From: Paralithodes platypus | Lineage: Eukaryota > Arthropoda > Malacostraca > Decapoda > Lithodidae | Assembly (NCBI GenBank): GCA_032716605.1 | Contig: CM064573.1 | Location: 10,641,426-10,705,425 of the forward strand | Direction: 5' to 3' | Length of the DNA: 64,000 nt | Shown here: one piece after another, positions 1-9,967 of the stretch | Numbering within the stretch: the first letter of the stretch is position 1 | How the letters are laid out: each line of letters begins with the position of its first letter | The notes under the pieces: generated by a model | What the model saw: the letters and a program-made list of their open reading frames with translations, nothing else | Databases searched by the model: none | Told to the model about the DNA's origin: nothing | Made by a program: the position numbers and the translations under genes

Positions 1-253
1 CGGGGTGAAACGACATGAACCAGAATAGGGTCGAAATGATTAATCTCTCTCTCTCTTTCTCTCCATGTTCACACCGTCTCCCTTCTCTCCTCTTTATATA
101 ATCCTATTATCGCTATATTCTCTTCCCACGCTTTTATTCCTCCTTTATTATCCACCTTATGTTCTCTTGCTCCCTCTTTCCTTCTCCATTTATTCCTATT
201 TATTCTATATTATATCATCATTCTCTCCTTCATTTGCTCTTTCTGTCATTTGT

Positions 254-905
254 TCCCATTAACTTTACTTTCATTTCTCCCCATTAACTTTAATTTAATT
301 ACCTGCCATTACTTTACTCTCATTTCTTGCCATTACTTTACTTTCATTTCTTGCCATTAACTTTACTCTCATTTTTACCATAAACTTTACTTTCATTTCT
401 TGCCATTAACTTTACTTTCATTTCTTGCCATTAACTTTACTTTCATTTCTTGCCATTAACTTTACTTTCATTTCTTGCCATTAACTTTACTTTCATTTCT
501 TGCCATTAACTTTACTTTCATTTCTTGCCATTAACTTTACTTTCATTTCTTGCCATTAACTTTACTTTCATTTCTTGCCATTAACTTTACTTTCATTTCT
601 TGCCATTAACTTTACTTTCATTTCTTGCCATTAACTTTACTTTCATTTCTTGCCATTAACTTTACTTTCATTTCTTGCCATTAACTTTACTTTCATTTCT
701 TGCCATTAACTTTACTTTCATTTCTTGCCATTAACTTTACTTTCATTTCTTGCCATTAACTTTACTTTCATTTCTTGCCATTAACTTTACTTTCATTTCT
801 TGCCATTAACTTTACTTTCATTTCTTGCCATTAACTTTACTTTCATTTCTTGCCATTACCTTTACTTTCATATTTACCATTAACTTTACTCTCATTTCTT
901 CCCAT
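254..905. repeat. 25-bp minisatellite
   Basis: About 23 head-to-tail copies of a 25-bp pyrimidine-rich unit (contains CATTAACTTTACTTTCATTT). Copies at both edges, 254-385 and 850-905, are degenerate while the centre reads identical, the usual picture of an array homogenised from within. Several frames are open only because the unit lacks stops; there is no gene here. Confidence 0.95.
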
Positions 906-1059
906 TAATTTAACTTACATTTTTTCTCCAATGTTTCTTTCCTACTGTCGTTATCCACGTGTTTCCTTCTCTCCAATCTTCGTTCTTGCCTTCTTTATAT
1001 CACGTATTATTTTATGTCCTGCTTTCTTTGTCCTAACTTTGAAATGCTCGACCATATTC

Positions 1060-1262
1060 TTAAGGGGGGTGACCTGCTTATTTTCTCTCTTATACTCTGT
1101 TTCTCTGGTTTGTATCGATTCAGCCCCATTCAGCCAACTGTTTTAAGACGTTTATCCCCATCCAGGTGTCGAATTCTACCTGGCAAGTGGTAGCAAGCCA
1201 GCATTATATGGAGAAATCCGGCTTCGACGGAGACATTTTTCTATCGAAAAATTTATATATAC
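1060..1262 (+). mobile_element. Family B foldback element, left half (B1)
   Basis: It starts TTAAGGGGGGTGACC and carries the family B arm (GTATCGATTCAGCCCCATTC, a degraded AGGTGTCGA box, the CCTGGC...GAGCCAGC-like core and a CCGGCTTCGACGG hairpin). It stops at a (TA)n tract, 1262-1290, where intact copies continue into the inverted right arm, so this copy lost its right half. Confidence 0.8.
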
Positions 1263-1633
1263 AGTATATATATATATATATATGGATATATGGTCTATGT
1301 GAAGGCGCCCATTGCATCCCCTCTTCAAATTATTCATGTTCCTTGTGTTTTTCAATGTGTTTTTCCTAGTCTTTACCTTACCTTTTGATACCTTTTGATG
1401 TGTTCGCCACTCTTCTAGCGGTACCAAGGAGCGCGACGCCCCTCGTGATGGGTGGTGGTCTGTATATTTCTATGTTCTAACTCCTCTTATTCTGCTTCAC
1501 GATCCCCAATCACCTCTGATCCGACCTGTGACCTGCCCTACAGAGCTTTTGGTAAACAGTGATTGGCCAACCTTCGCCATATTGGTGCCACTGGTGTCAT
1601 TACCCTCTCTATACTCCAATATATTCCTATTTT
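1263..1633. other. No gene seen
   Basis: A (TA)n tract (1262-1290) is followed by unique-looking sequence. Short open frames exist on both strands at 1176-1427 but overlap the B1 remnant and show no recognisable protein. The stretch 1555-1580 (CAACCTTCGCCATATTGGTG) resembles the tail of the non-LTR fragment at 5948-6285. Confidence 0.5.
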
Positions 1634-1775
1634 TTCACCAATCAACTTTACTTCTAAGCTCAATTAATGTAATCAACAAATACATGTGGCACTCCAAAGA
1701 CTTAAACCTACTGTAGGTTACTCACATCGAAATTCCGCGCATTTACACATTACGCTATCAAGACAGTTAACCAAC
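1634..1775 (-). repeat. tRNA-derived SINE-like repeat, copy 1
   Basis: About 140 bp shared with 63456-63597 (same ATCAACTTTACTTCTAAGCT-like start, ACAAATACATGTG, and ACGCTATCAAGACAGTTA end). On the minus strand the second copy has a pol III B-box-like GGTTCGAGTCC; here the box is decayed. Two copies 62 kb apart with matching ends indicate a dispersed short repeat. Confidence 0.65.
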
Positions 1776-1796
1776 ACATTTTATTATTGTATTATG

Positions 1797-2310
1797 TTCT
1801 TGTTGTTGTTGTTGTTGTTCCCCAAGCTGCCTGGTCGAACAGCCCCAAGGCCCCGAGCAAGACCAAGTCCATAACCGAGCGCCCCCACAGAACCCTCCCA
1901 GCTGACCACAATAAAGCATGGGTGACCGAAGCCACTCCATGGCGGGGAGCTGAAGAGGGCGACAGAAACACCCAGGAAACCAAAGCCCCACCCAGGGCCC
2001 TGTGCCCCTCAGCAATTATGAAGAGAAAGCTGAGGGGCAAAGGAAAAATGTGACGCTTTGGCTTCCAATCTTGGTAGATTGGGAGGTCAATCCACGGAAG
2101 AGACGCCGTCACTTGAGATCTAGAAAATATATAAGTAAAAGGAACAGTCAGAGTAAGCTATGGGTATGGCAGAGATCGCTCAGTTCTCACTCTGATAGAC
2201 CAGCCCATCACCACATGACTAGAACCCAATCCTCTCAGCATCAGCTAGGGAAGGCCCTAGAAAGCCGCCTTTGGCGGCTTTCTATAATATTTTATTATTA
2301 TTATTATTAT
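1797..2310 (+). repeat. Dispersed repeat with (TTG)n start and hairpin-(TTA)n end
   Basis: It begins in (TTG)n, followed by CCTGGTCGAACAGCCCCAAG. A related sequence lies inverted at 56318-56365 beside a (CAA)n run. It ends with a perfect 12-bp hairpin (2258-2284, TTT loop) followed by (TTA)n at 2287-2310, the layout of a retroposed element with a structured 3' end. Frames crossing it do not look like proteins. Confidence 0.5.
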
Positions 2311-2715
2311 GTTTGTTACTATTAGAAGATTTTATTCATCTTACAAAGGGCCTCCAACAATTAACAGTCTTCGAATTACCTAAATTAATGCCTTATACTA
2401 CCGCATATCCTTCTTAACTCTTTCAAGCACAGGACGTGATTTGAGCCTATTCTGGGATACTTAACAGCCTTTGTGACCATCAGGGGTGTTTAGAAACCTT
2501 TAGTTTAGTTACTTCAACCTCCGCAGTTGTCTTTGAATTAGCTGTGGGCAGAAAACGAATTTTGGAGAGGTAATTATAGGATTGAGATAACTCTATTTCT
2601 GATTGCTAATCGGCAACCCCAGCGTCCACAGGATAGCAAGAGTTAAGCTACACAAAATCGTTTAAATATAGCCAGAATATAATTCAATAGACATCACCGT
2701 TGCGGAATGAGTTAA
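2311..2715 (+). mobile_element. Family D element (D0) split by a nested C element
   Basis: The flanks 2318-2413 (GATTTTATTCATCTTACAAA, then GGGCCTCCAACAATTA) and 2647-2715 (GCTACACAAAATCGTTTAAA to GAATGAGTTAA) are the left and right halves of a family D element like 19581-19795. The intact relative reads CCTTCTTAAACTGCACAAAA at the break, so the C element entered a TTAA. The left end is lost in the (TTA)n before it. Confidence 0.8.
2414..2646 (+). mobile_element. Family C TTAA element (C1), nested in D0
   Basis: It is bounded by TTAA at 2414-2417 and 2643-2646, with ends CTCTTTCA and AAGAG, slightly decayed from CCCTTTCA and GAAGGGG. The interior (AGTTTAGTTACTTCAACCTC, AGCTGTGGGCAGAAA) matches 57284-57528, and the reverse strand of 8775-9009. 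TTAA target duplication with CCCTTT termini is typical of piggyBac-type non-autonomous elements; that assignment is inferred. Confidence 0.85.
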
Positions 2716-2832
2716 GGTACCAACATGGCCTTCAAAATAAAGAGTTGGCTGATCTCTCTACCTCCCGGACCTCTAACCTGCCCCAGTCTTTCACCGGAAC
2801 CTTACGTCGACAAATTTCCATTCACTTGTTGG

Positions 2833-2885
2833 GAAAAATGGGCATTCATGAGGTTGGGAAAACACAATAAGCGGTTCGCGTTTCC
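2833..2885 (+). repeat. Diverged direct repeat with 3588-3640
   Basis: AAATGGGCATTCATGAGGTT then GGGAAAACACAATAAGCG is repeated with about 20 percent change at 3588-3640. The two copies flank a T-rich stretch and the TATC microsatellite. No function is visible. Confidence 0.6.
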
Positions 2886-2887
2886 TT

Positions 2888-3036
2888 CGGTGTTTCTATC
2901 TATCTATCTATCTGTTTATCTATCTATCTATATGTCTATCTATCTGCCTATCTATCTATATATCTATCTATCTGTCTATCTATCTGTCTATCTATATCTA
3001 TCTATCTATCTCTCTATCTATCTATCTATCTATTTG
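2888..3036. repeat. (TATC)n microsatellite
   Basis: Interrupted TATC/TATCTG tetranucleotide tract of about 150 bp. The open frame across it is a microsatellite translation. Confidence 0.95.
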
Positions 3037-3045
3037 CTCAGGCCC

Positions 3046-3770
3046 AATACCCACTTTTCCCATTTGTGTTTGTTTTTCTTTTCTTCTGTTTCTGCCTTCC
3101 ATTATTCCTTCATTATTCCCTTTTGTTTTACTTTATACTTGCATCTTTTTTGCTTTCTATTAATCTGACTTGTTTCTCTTATATTTTCCTTTCCGTTTTC
3201 GTTGTTGTCTTCGTTTATTTATTGTATATTGTTTCGTGGCTTTGTTCTCCACTGTACTATCGTGGTTTTGTTTCATTCATGTTAATTATCTGTATTCCCT
3301 TGTAGGTGGGTTCGTTATAGTCATGTGCCTGTCCTTTTCTGGGATTCTATAGTAGTTTTTTTTTCTTCTCACTTTTAGATATTTGTCTTTGTCCATTTCT
3401 TCTCGTTCTGTTTTATTATCTTATACCAATTTCTTGCATTCCTTCAAGGCTATATTTAATGTTTAGCACCTTCTCTTCATCGGCAATAAATTCACAAGTA
3501 TTATTCTTTTCTATTCGATCAGATTCCTCCTCGGTGTCCTTGTTTTTATTTGTACGTATGTTTCGTTATTTTCATTCTCCTAGTCTGAAAAATGGTGTTC
3601 ATAAGGTTGGAAAACACAATGAACGTTTCGTATTTCTCTCTGCCCGCCTTCCTTTGTTTTTCCTTTATTCTCTCCCTATTTTAGTCTCGTCGTTCTGTTG
3701 TGGTTAAGTTTCATTCTTATCGTATTCTCTGTTACTATTATTTTAGTTCTGAGCTCCAATTCTGGGTTCC
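3046..3770. other. T-rich stretch without a gene
   Basis: Pyrimidine-biased single-copy-looking DNA. Short overlapping frames are hydrophobic only because the strand is T-rich; none has a recognisable domain or splice context. Confidence 0.6.
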
Positions 3771-3796
3771 ATGTCATCTCAACCAGTAGACCATTT

Positions 3797-3919
3797 CAAC
3801 CAGTAGCTCTCAACCAGTGCCAAATTAACCCAGACCAACCAAACCAGTGCCAAAATATAGTACTAACCTAACCTAACCGTATTGGTTGATTTGGTACTGG
3901 TTGAGAGCTACTGGTTGAG
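3797..3919. repeat. Foldback with ACCAGT boxes
   Basis: The arm CAACCAGTAGCTCTCAACCA (from 3797) pairs with TGGTTGAGAGCTACTGGTTG (3898-3917), with further pairing CCAAATTAACC to GGTTGATTTGG. About 30 paired bases flank a roughly 55-nt loop that contains (CCTAA)3. Extra CAACCAGT copies lie just outside. It has the look of a small MITE remnant. Confidence 0.7.
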
Positions 3920-4032
3920 TTGACCGGTCACCCCAATTCTGTTGTCATTTGTTCGTTGTTCTCTTTCATTCTTATAGTCTTTTCTTTTTGACTTACTATG
4001 TTTAATTGTACATGCATCCTGATCCACATATC

Positions 4033-4089
4033 ACCCCCCCCCCCCCCACCCCTCAACATATGCATACTCACACACATACACCTTTACCT

Positions 4090-4173
<84 letters not shown>
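4033..4173. repeat. C-run and (CA)n microsatellite
   Basis: A C-run at 4033-4050 and (CA)n at 4092-4173. Histidine/threonine-rich frames here are not genes. Confidence 0.97.
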
Positions 4174-4179
<6 letters not shown>

Positions 4180-4271
4180 ATTACCACCATTGTTTCCATC
4201 CCTCACACTAACACTTTAAATTGGTCCCCTTTATTTTCCAGACTCAACATTCCCCATACCCACTCAACCCC

Positions 4272-4650
4272 TTAAGGGAGCCCACCTCGCTTTTTTATCT
4301 TTCTCTCTCTCTCTGAGTTGTATCCTTTCGGCCCCATTCAGCCTACTGTTTTAAGACGTTTACCCCCATCCAGGTGTCAATATATTCCTGGCGAGCGGTA
4401 GCAAGCCAGCATATATATATTTTTGTTTTGACAGCAAGCTAAATTTGTAAATTTTTCGATAGAAACATTTCTCTTGCGAAGCCGGATTTCTCCATACAAT
4501 GCTGGCTCGCTATCGCACGCCAGGAAGAAATCGACACCTGGATGGGGATAAACGTTTTAAAACAGTTGGCTGAATAGGGACGAATGGATACACAAGCCAG
4601 GGAAAGAGAGACAGGAGAGAAAGATAAAAACAAACGGTGACCCCCCTTAA
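4272..4650 (+). mobile_element. Family B foldback element, complete (B2)
   Basis: It runs from TTAA (4272-4275) to TTAA (4647-4650), 379 bp. The left arm (GGCCCCATTCAGCCTACTGT, TTTTAAGACGTTTACCCCCA, CCAGGTGTCAAT, CTGGCGAGCGGTAGCAAGCC) is the inverted match of the right arm (GGCTCGCTATCGCACGCCAG, ATCGACACCTGGATGGGGAT, AAACAGTTGGCTGAATAGGG). No transposase is encoded, so it must move, if at all, with a protein supplied elsewhere. Confidence 0.9.
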
Positions 4651-5137
4651 GCAGTGTTCTTATCCAGCAAAATATAAATGCACTAAAATACTTCCTGAGG
4701 TCAATCTTGATTGGCCTTGCAAATATAAATGTATATCAATAAATGCAGCTACAGTATAAAGATTTTTTTTTCAACCAACCATTTCTGCAGGGTCAGAGAT
4801 TGAGTTTTCTTTTCCAGCAGACAAAAAATGGGGACTTTGCCTTAGATAATTATACAATTGCCAAAATACAAGTTAACATGGTGATATTAAAGATGAATTT
4901 TCCACAACCACCATGGCTTTCTGTTGTGTGGACATGCAGTTTTGGCTCCAAAGTGGCACAGGACATATCGTGGGTCCTTCTATTTACATGCCAAATTACA
5001 GATCAGTATCCCCATAGACACATCACCAAATAAATTACATGATATCCACAGCCGATCCCTGACCCCCATCAACAACTACACAGTCAAACATTCATAGGTT
5101 TTCGTCTTCGACGCAGGGAAACATTGCTCGTGTGACA
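4651..5137. other. Unassigned DNA between two B elements
   Basis: A 96-codon frame at 4743-5033 (plus) starts MQLQYKDFFF. It has no motif I recognise, no good splice sites and an ordinary AT-rich codon pattern; I treat it as chance. Confidence 0.4.
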
Positions 5138-5519
5138 ATAAGGGGGGTGACTTGTTTTTGTTCTGTCCTTTTCTATCTTTCTCTGGCTTGTATCCATTTG
5201 GCCCAATTCAGCCTACTGTTTTAAGACGTTTATCCCCATCCAGGTGTCAATTTCTTACTGGTGAGCGGTATCGAGCCAGCATATTTTTTATTTTTGTTAG
5301 ACAGCAGGCTAAATTTGTAAATTTTTTGATAGAAAAATTTCTCCGGCGAAGCCGGATTTTTTTCATATAATGCTGGCTCGCTATCGCTCGCCAGGGAGAA
5401 ATCGACACCTAGATGGGGATAAACGTCTTAAAATAGTTGGCTGAATGGGGCCACATGGATACAAGCCAGAGAAAGAGAGAAAAGGACAGAAATAACAAAA
5501 AGCAGGTGACCCCCCTTAA
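5138..5519 (+). mobile_element. Family B foldback element, complete (B3)
   Basis: Left end ATAA-GGGGGGTGAC (TTAA mutated by one base), right end GGTGACCCCCCTTAA, 382 bp, with both arms present and a CCGGCGAAGCCGG hairpin near 5345. It differs from B2 mainly by small substitutions. Confidence 0.88.
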
Positions 5520-5719
5520 GGCATACAGGTGAGACCGGAACAGCCAGCCAGCCAGCCAGGTAGGTAGGGAAGGGGATATACATTATACCTTCCGCTTTAA
5601 CAATAGCCTCGGGAATGTCTTGCAGTTTTTCCCTCCTCGTCTTTTTTATCTGGTGTTCCGTATTATTTGAGGTCGGATTCTTTCCCACAGGTTGACTAGA
5701 GTTCATGGCTACCCCTAGA

Positions 5720-5845
5720 GTGTGTGTGTGTGTGTGTGTTGTGTGTGGGACCTGTGTGTGTGTGTGTCGTGTGTGTGCGGTGGAGTGTGTGTGGTTTGTG
5801 TGTATTCATAATTGTAGTTTGACAGGAATTGAGTTTTTGGCTCGT

Positions 5846-5893
<48 letters not shown>

Positions 5894-5925
5894 TGTGTCT
5901 GTGTCTGTGTGTGTTTGTGTGTGTG
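5720..5925. repeat. (GT)n microsatellites
   Basis: Two (GT)n blocks (about 5720-5795 and 5850-5925) separated by unique sequence. Cys/Val or His/Thr frames are translation artefacts. Confidence 0.95.
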
Positions 5926-5947
5926 GCTGTGGCCCCCTGGAGACCCT

Positions 5948-6285
5948 TTAGTAACAAGAGATCCAACAACCTCCGCCATCTTGGTGTCCGGGCACCGTGT
6001 CATTAATTGCAGTCATCCGTGGGTTTCGGACAAGGTGCTTGGCTAGACAAACTTAAACAGAATCAAAGGTGTTGCAGTCTATAACATCTCTGAGAAGCCC
6101 ATTCCACAGATTGACAACTCGATTAAAGAAGTGTTTATAGATTCATGCGAGTTTAATGATTTACCAATGATTTTGTAACCATTTCCCATCGTGTAATTTG
6201 ACTGGTCGATTTTAAAGTACTCACTGCAGTTCAAAGTGTCGATGCCTTTGATGATCTCAATTTTCAAGATAATCAAAGGCATCGA
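5948..6285 (-). pseudogene. Non-LTR retrotransposon ORF2, C-terminal fragment, broken
   Basis: Read on the minus strand from 6285, the frame gives IIKGIDTLNCSEYFKID then NGYKII, and after a one-base shift near 6137 gives FFNRVVNLWNGLLRDVIDCN. This is the layout of the region after reverse transcriptase in CR1/L2/Jockey-type LINEs (a basic variable stretch, then N-R-V-V-x-x-W-N-x-L and a 'DCNT' tail). A stop at 6053-6055 interrupts it, and the frame ends at TAA (5948-5950). It is 5'-truncated, and at the truncated end 6238-6252 is perfectly inverted at 6272-6286, a small 5' inversion of the sort left by twin priming. Non-functional. The clade is not resolved. Confidence 0.75.
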
Positions 6286-6306
6286 CAATTTGAGCTGCAG
6301 TAGTAC

Positions 6307-6642
6307 CTAAGGGGAGGTTTTTAGTTTGGTCCCTAGATATCCATCAAGCTTAAGATTACACCCCCTTGAGCCCCTTTCAAGATAAATTTGAATTTTTCGG
6401 TAGAAAAATGTCCCGGCTGAAAGCCGGTTCCTCTTAAATTACAAGGCTCGCTATCGCTCGCCAGGATAAAATCGACACCTAAAAGGCACGAAAGGTTTTA
6501 AAATTGACAGAAATGGGTTGAAAGTTCTTAAAATAGTCAAAATAATGGGGCAAACGTCTTAAAATTATAACAACAATGGGGCTAAACATGAGGGAGAAAG
6601 GAGTCAAGAAAAAAAATCCCTCAAGTGGACATCTCCCCTTAA
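6307..6642 (-). mobile_element. Family A element, complete (A1)
   Basis: It runs from CTAAGGGGAGGTTTTTAG to CATCTCCCCTTAA, 336 bp. In the orientation used here (plus = TTAAGGGGAGAT end first) it lies on the minus strand. It holds the core GGCTCGCTATCGCTCGCCAG, ATCGACACCT and a perfect hairpin CCGGCT-GAA-AGCCGG (6413-6427). A run of 'TCTTAAAAT' blocks fills the other half. It is non-coding. Confidence 0.9.
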
Positions 6643-6755
6643 ATGAAGAACCAGATTATAATGTCGTGGAGGATTATGCCTTGATACCCGTGTTGAGTGT
6701 ATTAGACTTCCACCACGACACATTACCCCCGCTAGATCGGCTAAGTCATACGATT

Positions 6756-7141
6756 TTAAGGTGATTTTTTTTTTTTTTTTTATCTTTCTCTCCCTCTCTC
6801 TCTCTTTAGCTTGTATCCATTCGGCCCCATTCAGCCTACTGTTTTAAGACGTTTACCCCATCCAGGTGTCAATATTTTCCTGGCGAGCGGTAGTGAGCCA
6901 GCATATATATTTTTTGTTTTGACAGCAGGATAAATTTGTACATTTTTCGATAAAAACATTCCCCGGCGAAGCCGGATTTCTCCATACAATGCTGGCTCGC
7001 TATCGGTCGCCAGAAAGATATCTACACCTGGATGCGGATAAACGTCTTAAAATAGTTGGCTGAATGGGGCCGAATGAATACAAGCCAAGGAAAGAGAGAA
7101 ACAGAGAGGAAGATAAAAACAAAAACCGGTGACCCCCTTCA
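6756..7141 (+). mobile_element. Family B foldback element, complete (B4)
   Basis: The left TTAA is at 6756-6759 with an eroded terminus (a T run replaces GGGGG). The right end GGTGACCCCCTTCA is at 7127-7141. Both arms and the CCGGCGAAGCCGG hairpin (about 6962) are intact. The 28-bp satellite starts at its last base. Confidence 0.88.
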
Positions 7142-7757
7142 TTTCAAGTGTTTATGATTGACAGCATAATTTCAAGTGTTTATGATTGACAGCATAATTT
7201 CAAGTGTTTATGATTGACAGCATAATTTCAAGTGTTTATGATTGACAGCATAATTTCAAGTGTTTATGATTGACAGCATAATTTCAAGTGTTTATGATTG
7301 CCAGCATAATTTCAAGTGTTTATGATTGACAGCATAATTTCAAGTGTTTATGATTGACAGCATAATTCCAAGTGTTTATGATTGACAGCATAATTCCAAG
7401 TGTTTATGATTGACAGCATAATTTCAAGTGTTTATGATTGACAGCATAATTTCAAGTGTTTATGATTGACAGCATAATTTCAAGTGTTTATGATTGACAG
7501 CATAATTCCAAGTGTTTATGATTGAAAGCATAATTTCAAGTGTTTATGATTGACAGCATAATTTCAAGTGTTTATGATTGACAGCATAATTCCAAGTGTT
7601 TATGATTGACAGCATAATTTCAAGTGTTTATGATTGACAGCATAATTTCAAGTGTTTATGATTGACAGCATAATTCCAAGTGTTTATGATTGACAGCATA
7701 ATTTCAAGTGTTTATGATTGACAGCATAATTTCAAGTGTTTATGATTGACAGCATAA
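7141..7757. repeat. 28-bp satellite with 3-mer higher-order pattern
   Basis: 22 copies of a 28-bp unit (AAGTGTTTATGATTGACAGC inside). A T/C variant at unit base 4 (ATTTCAAG or ATTCCAAG) shows C at 7505, 7589 and 7673, every 84 bp, so the last part of the array was amplified three units at a time. It abuts element B4. Confidence 0.95.
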
Positions 7758-7914
7758 TTCACTACACATAACCAGGAGGGAGTCATGGGAATTTACCGCC
7801 ATATGAACATTTAGGAAACAGTAGGAGTCAATCGGAAATGTCTGTCTGTCTCGTTCACTAGGATATGATGCCACGGTTGTAGAATGTGGACGGGTTGTTG
7901 TTTTATGTTACTGA

Positions 7915-7934
7915 CCTATATATATATATATACA

Positions 7935-8033
<99 letters not shown>

Positions 8034-8134
8034 GCATTTTTCCCTTCCGTATGAAGTTGTCTGATTATCTCTCCAAAAGTTACTTTGGATTGTACTATAG
8101 GATTTAATATGTATAGTACTTATCTATCTATCTA

Positions 8135-8166
<32 letters not shown>

Positions 8167-8266
8167 CTGTATATATATATATATATTACAAGCACAGACG
8201 CACGCACACACCTATGTATCTATCTACCCATCTATGTGTGTGTAATGAGAGAGAGAGAGAGAGAGA
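7915..8266. repeat. (TA)n, (TCTA)n and (GA)n microsatellites
   Basis: (TA)n at 7915-8030 is broken twice by ACAGG. TCTA tracts lie at 8120-8165 and (GA)n at 8249-8266. No coding content. Confidence 0.95.
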
Positions 8267-8397
8267 TGAAAACTGGTCTTACTGGTAATTTGAGTAGAGA
8301 TTTTTCCTGATAAATGTTGCCAGTGTCGAGAATCCCCAGACCGACCCTGGGTGGCGCAACCTTACCTACAGTATATTGCCCTTTCCAGCACTGTTTT

Positions 8398-8596
<199 letters not shown>

Positions 8597-8655
8597 TAAA
8601 TTAGAAGGTTAGAGAAGATAAAAGGAGTTATATATCGAAAATGCAATTTAGCCTC

Positions 8656-9211
8656 TTAAGGATCTAAGGATCTAAGACCTCCATCAAGCTTAAATTACAC
8701 CGCCTAGCCCACTTTTCAAGATAAATTTGTACATTTTTCGGCAGAAAAATTTCCCGGCCGAAGGCCGGTTCCTCTTAACCCTTTCAGACTCCTATGACGC
8801 AGAAGTTGCCAGATTAGCAATAAGAAATAGAGTTCTCTCACTCTTATAATTACCACTCCAAAATTAGTGTTCTGCCCACAGCTAACTCAAAGACAACTGC
8901 AGAGGTTGAAGTAACTAAACTAAAGGTTTATAAATACCCCTGATGGAAACAAAGGCTTTAAAGTATCCCCAATAGGCTCAAAATCGCGTCATATGTCGGA
9001 GAGGGTTAAATTACAGGCTCGCTATCATTCGCCAGGAAAAAATCGACACCTAAATAGCACAACAGGTCTTAAATTGACAGAAATGGGACGAAAGTTCTCA
9101 AAATCGCCAAACTAATAGGGCGAACGTCTTACAATCTTAAAAGTAATGGGGCTAAGCATGAGGGAGAAACGGATCCAGACAAAAATCCCTCAAGTAGAAA
9201 TCTCCCCTTAA
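8656..9211 (-). mobile_element. Family A element (A2) with nested C2
   Basis: Removing 8779-9009 leaves GGTTCCTC-TTAA-ATTACAGG, exactly the sequence of A1 at the same point, so the interruption is a clean TTAA insertion. The left terminal 30 bp is replaced by a GGATCTAA duplication; the right end ATCTCCCCTTAA is intact. The hairpin CCGGCC-GAA-GGCCGG is at 8754-8768. Confidence 0.9.
8775..9009 (-). mobile_element. Family C TTAA element, complete (C2)
   Basis: 227 bp between TTAA duplications at 8775-8778 and 9006-9009. Termini are CCCTTTCAGACTCCTATGAC and GTCATATGTCGGAGAGGG; they are imperfect inverted repeats. Ends and target fit piggyBac-type MITEs. The opposite-orientation relatives are 2414-2646 and 57284-57528. 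Confidence 0.92.
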
Positions 9212-9286
9212 CTGAATAATGTTCTTGGCAAAGCAACTCCAATGTGAGAGATAATATATTTTGGGGTACTATACGTTGGCGCTAAT

Positions 9287-9502
9287 AAAGCCGGTATCAC
9301 ACGAGAGCATTTATAGTCAACATTCGATGATCAACATTTTTCTGGCAACATTTCTGGAATATTTTGCACTGGTATTGGAAACTAGACTTTTGCTAGATTA
9401 ATTTAGGTCACTGAAATATTCCAAATGTTGACCACATAAGCTGCCAGATCAGTGTTGAGGATAAATGTTGAGTGAAAAAGCACTCGTGTGATACCGCCTT
9501 AA
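9287..9502 (+). mobile_element. Family E MITE (E1), Harbinger-like
   Basis: Terminal inverted repeats AGCCGGTATCACACGAGAGC and (right end, reversed) AGGCGGTATCACACGAGTGC. The empty site in F2 (18300) reads GCTAATAAGTCATG, here GCTAATAA-element-TAAGTCATG, so the target duplication is TAA. A 3-bp TWA duplication is the mark of PIF/Harbinger elements; that assignment is inferred. Relatives: 55920-56118 and 62165-62372. Confidence 0.85.
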
Positions 9503-9620
9503 GTCATGCCTCAGATGTCATTACGTATTGCTCGCAGTTTGCTGTATTAATGTCTGTCAGATGTTGAATAGGGGGGGTAAGTGTAGAAACATGTTTGTAT
9601 ATCTCACTCGAAACGGTGAA

Positions 9621-9967
9621 TTAAGGGGAGATGGGTCGCTTTTCTAGGTCCCCTTCTCTCTTATGTTTAGCCCCATTAGTTTTCAGATTTTAAAATGTTT
9701 GTCCCATTAGTTTGTCGATTTTAAAACCTTTCGTCTCATTTCTTTGTCAATATTTAGACCTTTCGTGCTATTTAGGTGTCGATTTTCTTCCTGGCGAACG
9801 AAAGTGAGCCTATGATTTTGAAACAACCTGCCTTTGGCCGGGACATTTTTCTACCGATAAATGTACAAATTTATTTAGAAGGGGGATCTAATGGATGGTC
9901 TAGGGAGGAAACTAGAAAAATAATACAAATATACATAACAACAAATAAATTAGCCCATTCCTCCTTA
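9621..9967 (+). mobile_element. Family A element, complete (A3)
   Basis: TTAAGGGGAGATGGGTCGCT to CCATTCCTCCTTAA, 347 bp, 'GATGGG' subfamily. The hairpin is decayed (CTGCCTTTGGCCGG, about 9828). It shares its right TTAA with A4. Confidence 0.9.

Noticed and set aside
2258..2290. Rho-independent terminator
   Set aside because: The hairpin and T-rich tail resemble one, but the DNA is plainly eukaryotic and the following tract is (TTA)n.
3858..3876. Telomere (CCTAA)n tract
   Set aside because: Only three units, in the loop of a foldback; too short for a telomere. The run at 24283 is equally short.
4743..5033. 96-codon unique frame
   Set aside because: No homology I can recognise, weak start context, and it lies between two foldback elements.
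7141..7757. CRISPR-like array
   Set aside because: Units are contiguous 28-bp repeats with no unique spacers, in a eukaryotic setting.
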